A stretch of DNA of 7,780 nt from an uncultured Solirubrobacterales bacterium (GTDB lineage Bacteria > Actinomycetota > Thermoleophilia > Solirubrobacterales > Solirubrobacteraceae): NCBI GenBank assembly GCA_937973575.1, contig CALJKH010000115.1:1-7780 (forward strand), read 5' to 3'. Positions 1 to 7,427 of this stretch are shown here, in pieces. The translations under genes and the position numbers were made by a program. Position 1 is the stretch's first letter; every line of letters starts with the position of its first letter. Below the pieces are notes generated by a model, which saw only the letters and a list, made by a program, of their open reading frames with translations, ran no database searches and was not told the DNA's origin.

Positions 1-2229
1 CGATCTGCTAAGGCAGATGGCGTCAAGGTCACGATCGTCACTGGCGACCGCGATGCGCTTCAGCTCGTTGACGACGGTGTGACTGTCCTTGCGACTGGCC
101 GTGGCGTCACCGATGTCAAGGAGTACGACAGCGCGGCAGTGCTGGAGCGTTACGGAGTCACACCTGACCTTGTACCCGACTTGATCGGCCTCAAGGGCGA
201 CTCGTCGGACAATCTGCCCGGCGTTCCTGGAGTTGGTGAGAAGACAGCGGCCTCGCTCCTTCAGGAGTACGGCTCACTCGAGGAAGTGATCGCACATGTC
301 GATGAGGTCAAAGGCCCCAAGCGCCAAGAGGCTCTTCGGGAGCACGCTGATGCGGCTCGGATGTGTCGCGACATTGCCACAGCGCAGCGAGACCTTGAAC
401 TTGATGTCGCCTACAGCGACGCGCCAGACGGGCCGCCCGACTCTGAGCAGCTCAGAGAAACAATGAGGCGGTGGGAGATGCGCGAGCCTCTCCGGCGACT
501 TGAGAAGCATCTTGGGCTTGAGGCCTCTGCCGAGCCAGAGCCTGAAGTGAAGAAGCTAAAGGCGGCCAAGCTGAAGCTTCACGAGACTGCCCTCAAGGAC
601 GTCGCTGGCGAGCTTGGCGAAGATGCTGTGGCGGTTGCACTCGGGGGAGACGAACCGCCGGAAGGTGCTCTCTTTGCGGATGAAGGGGGTCTGCGCTTTG
701 CAGTCGCCTTGGCCGACGGAAGAGTGCTTTCCGGAACAGTGGACTCGCACGAGGAGTTCATATCGATCCTGGGCGAAGCGAAGGTCGTCGCGCATGACGC
801 AAAGGCCTTGGGCATCGTTCCTGCTGGACTAGTTCACGACACGATGATCGGTGCCCACCTGCTCGAGCCCGGGCGACGGGGCTATCCGATCGAGGACCTA
901 GCTGCTGACGCGGGGATTTCGGTTGAAAGTGATGACCCGATCGTCAGGGAAGCAGTGTTCAGCCTCGCTCTGGCTGGTCCTCAGCGGACAGCTCTTTCAG
1001 AGATCGGCATGGAGGGTCTCTTTGACGATGTCGAGCTGCCAGCGATCGCGGTGTTGCGAGGAATGGAGAGCGCCGGAATTGAGCTTGACCTCGTGCGCCT
1101 CGCGGAAATCGCCGAGAAGGTGCGCAAGCAGGCTTCGGACGTAGAGAAGGAGATCCACAAGCTTGCAGGCGAGGAGTTCACCGTTGGGTCCCCGCAGCAG
1201 GTCAGCGCCATTCTCTTCGAGAAGCTGGGGCTCACCAAGGGTCGCAAGGGAAAGACTGGCTACTCGACGGACGCTCGCGTCCTTCAAGGAATCAGGTCTG
1301 AGCACCCGATCGTTCCGCTGATCGAGGAATGGCGTGAAACCACAAAGCTGATCTCGACCTATCTAGACGCGCTTCCCAAGCTGGTTGACGCCAACGACGG
1401 TCGGATCCACACAACTTTCCATCAGGCTGCAACGGCAACAGGTCGCCTGTCGTCAACGGACCCCAACCTGCAAAACATTCCCGTCAGAACAGACCGGGGT
1501 AAGGAGATTCGCGCCTGTTTCGTGGCACCGCCGGGGAAGGTTCTTGTCTCCTGCGACTACTCGCAGGTCGAGCTGAGGATCCTTGCCCACCTTGCCGATG
1601 ACAAGGCGATGAAGCGGATCTTCAGCGCAGGAGAAGATGTTCACACTGCAACAGCCGCAGAGATTTTTGGCATTGCAATTGGGGACGTTGATGGCTCGGC
1701 CCGCAATAAGGCCAAGATGGTCAATTACGGGATCGTCTACGGACTCTCGGCCTTCGGGCTTGCAGACCGGCTCGATATTCCACAGTCGGAAGCCAAGGAG
1801 TTCATTGAGCGCTACTTCGCCGGATTCCCGGAACTCAAGCTATTTATGGATCAGGCAGTCGAGATTGCTGAAGAGAAGGGTTACGCCGAGACCGTTCTTG
1901 GTCGCAGAAGGCCGATTCCTGAGTTGAAGGCCCGTAACCCTCAGGTTCGGCAACTAGGTGCGCGTCTCGCAGTCAACACCGTCGTTCAGGGCACGGCCGC
2001 CGACATCATGAAGCTGGGCATGGTCCGATGTGCCGAGGCGCTTTCGGCGTCTGATCTGGAGACCCGCCTCTTGCTGCAGGTGCACGACGAACTTCTCCTA
2101 GAGGCGCCGGAGTCCGAAGCTGAGGCAGCGGCGGCGCTTGCATCCGAGGCGATGGTTGGAGCATTTGATCTTGAGCCTCCGCTGGTAGTTGATTCTGGGT
2201 TCGGCCCCGACTGGCTCAGCGCGAAATGA
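1..2229 (+). CDS. polA: DNA polymerase I, 5'-truncated by window edge
   Basis: Cytoplasmic family A DNA polymerase for gap filling, repair and Okazaki-fragment processing. The frame is open from base 1, so the true start lies upstream, probably about 125 codons away by comparison with Taq; 742 residues are visible. The 5'-nuclease domain shows TGDRDALQLV (residues 15-24) and the helix-hairpin-helix part GLKGDSSDN...GVGEKTA (about 63-83). The central 3'-5' exonuclease domain (about 200-320) lacks the DxE metal motif and is probably inactive. The polymerase domain has motif A (CDYSQVELRIL, Asp codon 1555), motif B (RNKAKMVNYGIVYG, 1702-1743) and motif C (VHDE, 2080-2091). It ends in W-L-S-A-K, the family's usual C-terminus. 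The O-helix residue equivalent to Taq F667 is Tyr (codon 1726). The stop overlaps the next start by 4 nt. Family assignment is certain. Confidence 0.97.
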   Translation, partial: RSAKADGVKVTIVTGDRDALQLVDDGVTVLATGRGVTDVKEYDSAAVLERYGVTPDLVPDLIGLKGDSSDNLPGVPGVGEKTAASLLQEYGSLEEVIAHVDEVKGPKRQEALREHADAARMCRDIATAQRDLELDVAYSDAPDGPPDSEQLRETMRRWEMREPLRRLEKHLGLEASAEPEPEVKKLKAAKLKLHETALKDVAGELGEDAVAVALGGDEPPEGALFADEGGLRFAVALADGRVLSGTVDSHEEFISILGEAKVVAHDAKALGIVPAGLVHDTMIGAHLLEPGRRGYPIEDLAADAGISVESDDPIVREAVFSLALAGPQRTALSEIGMEGLFDDVELPAIAVLRGMESAGIELDLVRLAEIAEKVRKQASDVEKEIHKLAGEEFTVGSPQQVSAILFEKLGLTKGRKGKTGYSTDARVLQGIRSEHPIVPLIEEWRETTKLISTYLDALPKLVDANDGRIHTTFHQAATATGRLSSTDPNLQNIPVRTDRGKEIRACFVAPPGKVLVSCDYSQVELRILAHLADDKAMKRIFSAGEDVHTATAAEIFGIAIGDVDGSARNKAKMVNYGIVYGLSAFGLADRLDIPQSEAKEFIERYFAGFPELKLFMDQAVEIAEEKGYAETVLGRRRPIPELKARNPQVRQLGARLAVNTVVQGTAADIMKLGMVRCAEALSASDLETRLLLQVHDELLLEAPESEAEAAAALASEAMVGAFDLEPPLVVDSGFGPDWLSAK

Positions 2230-3854
2230 GCGAAGCGACGAGTCCCATTGCGGGCGCGTCGGCCCCGATTCCCGAGGCTCCTAAGCGTGACTGGTTTGAA
2301 TGGCTCGTCCTAGCTGCACTGACGGTCGTTGCCTTCGCAGTCCTCGCGGGCCTCGTGGTGCGGACCTTGATTCGTGGCGGCGTCGTCACAGGCGGTGACG
2401 GGTTCCTTGTCGTTGACCCGCTCCAATACCTCAACTGGATCCGACAATCTGCGACGCATGGTGCGGCAGCCAACCTTTACGACTTTGGCTCGCTCCGCTA
2501 CACATTCGTTCACCCGGGAGTTCTCTTTTCAGCAGGGTTCCACCGGCTAGGAGCGAGCGTTGCCGTCAGCTACGCGCTGATCAAGCCACTTGCTATTGCA
2601 GCGTTGTTTTTCGGTGTGGCGCCGCTAGTTAGGAAACATGTCGCCGAACGGGGAGATAGGCGCTTGGCGCTTGTGCTGGCGCTGTTCTTCTGTGCCCCAG
2701 CCGCAGCTATTGGAGGCTGGGTGCTGCAGCCTTGGAGTCCGACGAAGTTCCAACTTGACTTTGCTGGCGGTGAGGTGTGGGTCGGGTCATACCTATGGGG
2801 GTATGTGTTCACCGCGATCGCAGTTGGGCTCGTGCCGATTTCTCTACTGCTGTGGGAGAAAGCGCGGGCGGGTAACACGCGCCTACTTTTGGTGGTCGCC
2901 ATTTGCGCTCTGCTCACCTCTTGGTTGCAGCCCTGGCAGGGGGCAACGCTGCTCGCCTTGATCGGCATCGCCGAACTGATCCGGATGCGTCCTGATGGTC
3001 GCAGCGTCGCTCTGAACCTCCGCCAGTTTGGCCCAGTTGTTCTGCTCGGGGTCGCACCGCTCGTCTACTACTTCGTGCTTTCAAAATCAGATCCCGCCTG
3101 GGAGTTGGCGGGCAAAGCCAACGACCTGCCTCGGTGGCCCGTGTGGGTGCTGCTCGTGACGATCCTGCCTCTGGCTCTTCCCGCGGCTTGGAGTTACCGG
3201 CGGGGGGACCAACGATGGGCCAGCTTTGGCTCGGTTGCGCTGAGGGTTTGGCCGATTGCTGCGATAGCTGTCTACTACGCGCCCCTTGGCACCTTCCCGT
3301 TCCATGCGGTCCAGGGCATTCAGTTCCCGCTAGCGATCCTTGCGGTCCTTTCGGTTCGTGACCTGCTCGGAGGGCGCAAGCTCGGCTCGATAATTCCGCT
3401 TGTGGCAGTTGGCTGCTTGGTTATTCCGGGCACGGTGTATCGCGTCCAGCAAATGCGGGATGCGGTCAAGGTTGGCCTGCAGCCGTTCTTCCTGACGGCT
3501 GACGAACATGATGCGCTCCGCTGGCTGGAGATCAACCCCGAGCCGGGGGGAGTGATGACGGAGAACTACCTCGGGACAGTGATACCTGCGTACACGGGCC
3601 GGCAGACTTGGCTTGGCGCAGGGAGCTGGAGTCCGAACTTCAATTCAAGGCAGAAGCTCCTCGATGAACTCTTTGCGGGCAAGCTTGGGACGAACGGGGC
3701 AAGAGCCCTCGTTGTCCGTCGCGGCGCCGGGTTCATTCTTGAGGACTGTCGGGCAACACCCGCTTTCTACAAACAGGTAGCACCGTTTACACGGTTGGTC
3801 TGGAAGCAGGGGTGCGTCGCCGTACTAAGGGTTGTCGGAGCCCCTCCTCGATGA
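2226..3854 (+). CDS. Polytopic membrane protein, GT-C glycosyltransferase-like, function unknown
   Basis: 542 residues; I do not recognise a named family. A short cytoplasmic tail precedes the first membrane helix (about 26-48), and roughly 10-11 hydrophobic segments follow up to about residue 405. The first outer loop carries D58 and DPLQYLNWIRQ (D64-Q74), then H96-P-G; an acidic residue early in this loop is typical of GT-C enzymes, which move sugars from polyprenyl-phosphate donors outside the cell. A second loop has D178 and E183. From about 415 onward the protein is soluble and probably extracytoplasmic, with ADEHDALRWLE, an IPAYTGRQTWLG segment and two cysteines (C508, C530) that could form a disulfide. 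The ATG start overlaps the polA stop as ATGA; there is no clear ribosome site, so translation probably depends on coupling to polA. A glycosyltransferase role is inference; a transporter or non-catalytic envelope protein remains possible. Confidence 0.85.
   Translation: MSEATSPIAGASAPIPEAPKRDWFEWLVLAALTVVAFAVLAGLVVRTLIRGGVVTGGDGFLVVDPLQYLNWIRQSATHGAAANLYDFGSLRYTFVHPGVLFSAGFHRLGASVAVSYALIKPLAIAALFFGVAPLVRKHVAERGDRRLALVLALFFCAPAAAIGGWVLQPWSPTKFQLDFAGGEVWVGSYLWGYVFTAIAVGLVPISLLLWEKARAGNTRLLLVVAICALLTSWLQPWQGATLLALIGIAELIRMRPDGRSVALNLRQFGPVVLLGVAPLVYYFVLSKSDPAWELAGKANDLPRWPVWVLLVTILPLALPAAWSYRRGDQRWASFGSVALRVWPIAAIAVYYAPLGTFPFHAVQGIQFPLAILAVLSVRDLLGGRKLGSIIPLVAVGCLVIPGTVYRVQQMRDAVKVGLQPFFLTADEHDALRWLEINPEPGGVMTENYLGTVIPAYTGRQTWLGAGSWSPNFNSRQKLLDELFAGKLGTNGARALVVRRGAGFILEDCRATPAFYKQVAPFTRLVWKQGCVAVLRVVGAPPR
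3837..3840 (+). promoter_or_regulatory. Shine-Dalgarno-like GGAG before the acyltransferase gene
   Basis: GGAG lies 10 nt upstream of the ATG at 3851, inside the last codons of the preceding gene. It favours that ATG over the in-frame GTG at 3812. The spacing is slightly long, so this is weak support. Confidence 0.3.
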
Positions 3855-5083
3855 GCGGAACGGGTAGCAGGTCAACACGCTTACCTCTAATCGACTCGCT
3901 ACGCGCAGGAGCTGCCCTGCTGATCTTTGCCTACCACGCCCTGTTTGTGACGGGGACGCTTAGCCGTGACGACTACGGCTGGTTTCTAAACGTTGGGGTC
4001 CCGCTCTTTTACGGGATCAGTGGTCTGCTCCTCTTTAAACCATTCGCTGAGGCCATCGTCAACGGGACAGCGTCTCCCAACGTTCGCGACTACGGGCGGC
4101 ACAGGCTTTTTCGAATAGTCCCTGCCTACTGGCTTGCCCTTCCCGTCGTAGCCCTGCTTCTCGGTCGCACAGCACAGGTATTTAGCTTCGAGGGGCTAAT
4201 TAGGTATTTCGGGCTGACTCAGGCCTATTCGCTTGACACGTTTGTCGGGGGCATAGGACAGGCCTGGACGCTGACAGTCGAGGTTGCCTTCTACATCTTC
4301 CTGCCTTTCTGGGCCTGGCTCTGTGCTCGGGCTGTTGGAGGGGCGACAGGGCCCGAAGCACGCGCTCGGGGGCTTCTCGCAATGATCGCCGGGGCTGTCG
4401 GCCTGTCAATCGCTTGGAAGGTGGGAGTCGTCGTTCACTTTGGCAACGACATCGCCTCGGCTCTGGTGCCGCTGACCGCCCTTCCAGCTGCGCTTGACCA
4501 GTTCTGCGTCGGCATGGCAATTGCTGTCTTGGTGAGTCTGCAGAAGGCGGGTGTCGCGAGCCGAGTGCTCGGTGGCTTCGCCAAGATGCCAGCGGCGGGA
4601 GTCCTGATCGCACTTCTTGCCTATTGGCTGATCGGAGAGGTCTACGGAATCGGCCCGCTCAGGACTCATCCCCTCGGAGGATGGGGGGCTAACACCATTC
4701 TTGAGCACGAGGGGAAGGCGCTTGTTGCCGGAGGTCTACTTCTGGCTGGAGTTACAGCCATCCCAGGGTCTGGCGTTATCGGACGGAGCCTCAACTGGCA
4801 CCCGCTGCGCTGGGTTGGTGAGGTCTCCTACGGTGTGTACCTATGGCACCTCGCAATCCTCACGGTGGTCGCAGGCAACGCCAAGTGGGCGCTGGGCACC
4901 CACGGGTTGATCGCTGACCCGTCTGGTGTTGGAGTGACAGCTTCGACACCTGTGATCCTCATCGCGGTTCTGATCTCCTTAGCCTTGACTCTCCTCGTCG
5001 CTTGGATTTCGTGGGGATGGGTTGAGACCTATTTCATCCGGCGCTCGCACTCAGGTCGAACGCGGCCAGTCGCATCAGCGTGA
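3851..5083 (+). CDS. Acyltransferase 3 family membrane enzyme (OafA-like)
   Basis: 410-residue integral membrane O-acyltransferase of the acyltransferase-3 family, which transfers acetyl or other acyl groups to sugars of surface polysaccharides, lipids or small molecules. Family signatures run in order: DSLRAGAALLIFAYH with the conserved His at residue 29; GVPLFYGISGLLLF (49-62); RHRLFRIVPAYW (83-94), including the RxxRIxPxYW arginines; QAWTLTVEVAFY (137-148) with the WxLxxE pattern (W139, E144); and LRWVGEVSYGVYLWH near the C-terminus, followed by a final helix ending in WVETYFIRR. About ten membrane helices fill the protein and there is no extra SGNH domain. The ATG at 3851 forms an ATGA overlap with the upstream stop and gives a normal N-terminus; the GTG at 3812 would add 13 basic residues and a 43-nt overlap. 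The acceptor substrate cannot be read from sequence; the GT-C-like neighbour suggests a glycan or glycolipid. Confidence 0.93.
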   Translation: MSGTGSRSTRLPLIDSLRAGAALLIFAYHALFVTGTLSRDDYGWFLNVGVPLFYGISGLLLFKPFAEAIVNGTASPNVRDYGRHRLFRIVPAYWLALPVVALLLGRTAQVFSFEGLIRYFGLTQAYSLDTFVGGIGQAWTLTVEVAFYIFLPFWAWLCARAVGGATGPEARARGLLAMIAGAVGLSIAWKVGVVVHFGNDIASALVPLTALPAALDQFCVGMAIAVLVSLQKAGVASRVLGGFAKMPAAGVLIALLAYWLIGEVYGIGPLRTHPLGGWGANTILEHEGKALVAGGLLLAGVTAIPGSGVIGRSLNWHPLRWVGEVSYGVYLWHLAILTVVAGNAKWALGTHGLIADPSGVGVTASTPVILIAVLISLALTLLVAWISWGWVETYFIRRSHSGRTRPVASA

Positions 5084-6012
5084 ACCGTCCACAGGCTGTC
5101 TTTTCGGCGACCGTGCTTGGCGGCATGGCTGCGTGGCAGGGTCCGGCCAACGGACGTCTCGGCGATTCGATCGGCGCGATTCCCGCAGGTCTCGTGTCGT
5201 TCGGAACGGGCTTCGTGTGTTTGGTACTCGCACTCATGGCCTCGGCCGGAGTCAAGGGGGTTCTGGCTGTCCCAGACAAGATGCGATCTGTAGAGCCTCG
5301 ACTCCTAACCGGTGGGCTTATCGGCCCGATCTATGTCACCGTCGCGGTCCTGACAGTGGGCGACCTCGGGGCCGGCGGTTTAGCCGGGGCTGCAGTGGCG
5401 GGGACTCTTGTCGGCGCAGTCGCAATCGACTGGGCGGGGATCATCGGTGTTCGCAAACACAGTCCGACAGTTGCGACATGGGCGGGCGTCGCACTTCTGT
5501 TGGCTGCAACATTTGTGCTCACCTCTGACTCTGCCAAGCCAGGGTCACTTTGGGAGGGAGGCGTCGTCTTCCTCGCAGGAGTCTTGGTTGCCTTTCAGCC
5601 CCCTATTAATTCGAATCTGGCAGGTCGGATTGGTAGCTGGGAGGCATCTGTAGGTCAGACGATTGTGGCTCTCATGTTCATGCTGGCGCTCGGAGTAGCA
5701 GTGCTTGTATTCGGAAGTGTCGGAGGCTCGGGCGCCACGATTCCTTGGTGGGCTTTGATTGGTGGCCCGCTCGGCGCGCTCTATGTGATCGCCACATTGG
5801 AGGCTGTGCCAGCGATCGGTGCTGCGGGAGTTGGTGCTGGCTCGATCGTGGGCGGATTGGTCTTAGGAATTGCTGCGGATGCACTAGGAATCCTTGGTCT
5901 GAAAGTGCAGCCAATCGACACTTCTCGTGCGTGCGCTGTGGCTGGCCTCATTGCCGGAATGGCCCTCGTTTTGGCACGTTCTTCGAAGGAAGCGTCCCCG
6001 GAACGCCGTTGA
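5080..6012 (+). CDS. DMT-superfamily transporter, fused DUF606/YdcZ-type duplication
   Basis: 310-residue inner-membrane protein with about ten hydrophobic helices, resembling the DUF606/YdcZ branch of the drug/metabolite transporter superfamily. Two homologous halves are visible: Q20-G-P-A-N-G-R-L-G near the N-terminus and Q173-P-P-I-N-S-N-L-A-G-R-I-G at the middle, about 153 residues apart, each followed by a small-residue-rich helix. Single-domain family members are about 150 residues, so this is a tandem fused form. Substrate and direction are unknown for most of the family. The GTG start makes a GTGA overlap with the acyltransferase stop and has no obvious ribosome site, implying coupling; it also puts the first QxPxN motif at a normal distance from the N-terminus. 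Family call is good, function is open. Confidence 0.88.
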   Translation: MNRPQAVFSATVLGGMAAWQGPANGRLGDSIGAIPAGLVSFGTGFVCLVLALMASAGVKGVLAVPDKMRSVEPRLLTGGLIGPIYVTVAVLTVGDLGAGGLAGAAVAGTLVGAVAIDWAGIIGVRKHSPTVATWAGVALLLAATFVLTSDSAKPGSLWEGGVVFLAGVLVAFQPPINSNLAGRIGSWEASVGQTIVALMFMLALGVAVLVFGSVGGSGATIPWWALIGGPLGALYVIATLEAVPAIGAAGVGAGSIVGGLVLGIAADALGILGLKVQPIDTSRACAVAGLIAGMALVLARSSKEASPERR

Positions 6013-6026
6013 AACTCGGTTCCCGC

Positions 6027-6032
6027 TACCCT
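6027..6032 (+). promoter_or_regulatory. Candidate -10 element (TACCCT) of a nearly leaderless rpsA promoter
   Basis: TACCCT fits the actinobacterial TAnnnT -10 pattern and ends 9 nt before the rpsA ATG, so transcription would begin within about three bases of the start codon. No AG-rich ribosome site lies upstream of that ATG. A TTGAAA at 6009-6014 is too close (12-nt spacer) to be a standard -35 box. This is the only place in the window where a promoter between genes looks plausible. Confidence 0.3.
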
Positions 6033-6041
6033 CAGCGGTCC

Positions 6042-7427
6042 ATGTCAACTACATCAACTATTCCCGCCGGCGCAAAAATCGTCGACGGAAGCAACGGTCT
6101 GCTCCTCGAAATTGACGGCAAGATCGTTCCCAACTACGAAGCAACCCTTACCGATTTCAATGACGGCGACGTTGTCTCAGGCAAGGTCGTACGCATTGAC
6201 AACGACGAAGTTCTCGTCGACATCGGCTATAAGAGCGAAGGAGTAATCCCCGCCAACGAGCTTTCGATCCGCAAGTCGGTCGATACTCACGACGAGGTAT
6301 CCATTGGCGAAGAGGTCGATGCGCTTGTTCTCACTAAGGAGGACCAAGAGGGCCGCCTGATTCTTTCCCGTAAGCGCGCACGCTTCGAGAAGGCATGGCG
6401 CCGGATTGAGGAATCAGCTGAGGCTGGCTCACCAGTCGAAGGCACAGTTATTGAAGTCGTCAAGGGCGGACTCATCGTTGACCTCGGTGTTCGCGGCTTC
6501 CTGCCAGCTTCACTTGTTGACATTCGCCGCGTGGCGAATCTCGATGAGTTCATGAGCACCCAGATCGAGTGCAAGGTCATTGAGCTCAACCGCTCGCGCA
6601 ACAACGTTGTCCTCTCTCGCCGAGCGGTCCTCGAGGAGGAGCGCAAGGAAGTAAGGCAGCAGATTCTTGATCACCTCGAGCCAGGCAAGATCGTAGAAGG
6701 AACCGTCTCCAACATTGTTGAGTTCGGTGCCTTTGTTGACCTTGAGGGCATCGACGGCCTGATCCACATCTCCGAGCTGTCGTGGTCGCATGTGAACCAC
6801 CCAGGTGAGGTTGTTTCTATCGGTGACAAGGTCAATGTCAAGGTTCTCGACATTGATCGCGATCGCCAGCGGATCAGCCTTGGCCTCAAGCAGACTCAGG
6901 CCGACCCATGGCAGCAGGTTGTTGACACCTTCAGCGTCGGTGATGAAACAACCGGCCAAGTAACGAAGTGCGTCCAGTTCGGCGCTTTCGTTGAGATTCA
7001 GGATGGCGTCGAGGGTCTCGTTCACATCAGCGAGCTTGCTGACCGCCATGTCGAGAATCCGCGCGAGGTTGTTGAGCCAGGCATGAATGTCCTCGTCAAG
7101 TTCCTTGAGATTGATGACGAGCGTCGCCGGGTATCGCTTTCGATGAAGCGTGTTGATGGCGAGCAGCCAGAGGCATACGCCGAGACACCAGCTGACTTCG
7201 ATGCGAACGCACAGCTTCTTGACTCGGCCGATGAGGAAGTCGCCGCAGCTGAAGCTCCGGTTGCCGAAGCAGAGGCTGAAGAGGTCGTCGCTGAGGAAGT
7301 AGCCGCCGATGTGGCTGCTGATGAAGTGGCTGCCGACGAGGCTCCCGCTGAAGTAGTCGAAGCTGAAGAAGTTGTCGTCGAGGCCGAGGAATCAGCCGCC
7401 GACGAGGCTTCGGATTCCGACTCCTAA
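6042..7427 (+). CDS. rpsA: 30S ribosomal protein S1
   Basis: 461-residue RNA-binding protein of the small ribosomal subunit that helps mRNA binding and initiation. Four S1 (OB-fold) repeats are visible at about residues 40-110, 128-195, 213-284 and 298-369. The first contains FNDGDVVSGKVVRIDNDEV, and the third and fourth carry the strongly conserved FGAFV...GLIHISEL and FGAFV...GLVHISEL. Four domains and this length match actinobacterial S1 (about 480 residues) rather than the six-domain E. coli form. After R370 a tail of 91 residues has no Lys, Arg or His and is rich in Glu, Asp, Ala and Val. The ATG at 6042 is chosen because MSTTSTIPAG gives a normal short N-terminus; the frame stays open upstream only inside the transporter gene. 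The gap to that gene is 29 bp, so rpsA could be read through from polA or use its own promoter. Confidence 0.97.
   Translation: MSTTSTIPAGAKIVDGSNGLLLEIDGKIVPNYEATLTDFNDGDVVSGKVVRIDNDEVLVDIGYKSEGVIPANELSIRKSVDTHDEVSIGEEVDALVLTKEDQEGRLILSRKRARFEKAWRRIEESAEAGSPVEGTVIEVVKGGLIVDLGVRGFLPASLVDIRRVANLDEFMSTQIECKVIELNRSRNNVVLSRRAVLEEERKEVRQQILDHLEPGKIVEGTVSNIVEFGAFVDLEGIDGLIHISELSWSHVNHPGEVVSIGDKVNVKVLDIDRDRQRISLGLKQTQADPWQQVVDTFSVGDETTGQVTKCVQFGAFVEIQDGVEGLVHISELADRHVENPREVVEPGMNVLVKFLEIDDERRRVSLSMKRVDGEQPEAYAETPADFDANAQLLDSADEEVAAAEAPVAEAEAEEVVAEEVAADVAADEVAADEAPAEVVEAEEVVVEAEESAADEASDSDS
7233..7424 (+). repeat. Degenerate low-complexity coding repeat, acidic S1 tail
   Basis: The last 64 codons of rpsA are built from loosely repeated Ala/Val/Glu/Asp codons of the type GCTGAAGAAGTT and GCCGACGAGGCT, giving EEVVAEEVAADVAADEVAAD-like protein. 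Copies are imperfect, so this is a drifting low-complexity tract, not a strict tandem repeat. It is probably disordered and extends off the fourth S1 domain. Confidence 0.7.

Noticed and set aside
79..81. GTG as a possible start of polA
   Set aside because: The frame is open to base 1 and the upstream residues (VTIVTGDRDALQL) are conserved 5'-nuclease sequence, so the gene begins before the window.
2570..2968. 132-codon open frame on the - strand within the GT-C-like gene
   Set aside because: Antisense to a well-formed membrane protein gene, with low-information Ser/Thr/Pro-rich sequence.
3812..3814. GTG as an alternative start for the acyltransferase
   Set aside because: It adds 13 basic residues and a 43-nt overlap; ATG 3851 gives the same 4-nt overlap seen at the other junctions and a GGAG upstream.
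3837..3847. GGAG-CCC-CTCC hairpin hiding the ribosome site of the acyltransferase gene
   Set aside because: Only four base pairs with a 3-nt loop; too weak to claim regulation.
5022..5528. 168-codon + strand open frame rich in Arg and Ser
   Set aside because: It overlaps the acyltransferase end and the transporter; the composition is that of an out-of-frame reading of GC-rich DNA.
5745..6041. Upstream extension of the rpsA frame from TTG 5745
   Set aside because: It lies inside the transporter gene in another frame and encodes Cys/Trp/Arg-rich sequence unlike S1.
6510..7049. 179-codon open frame on the - strand within rpsA
   Set aside because: It is an antisense shadow of the S1 repeats; no recognisable protein family and no start signal.
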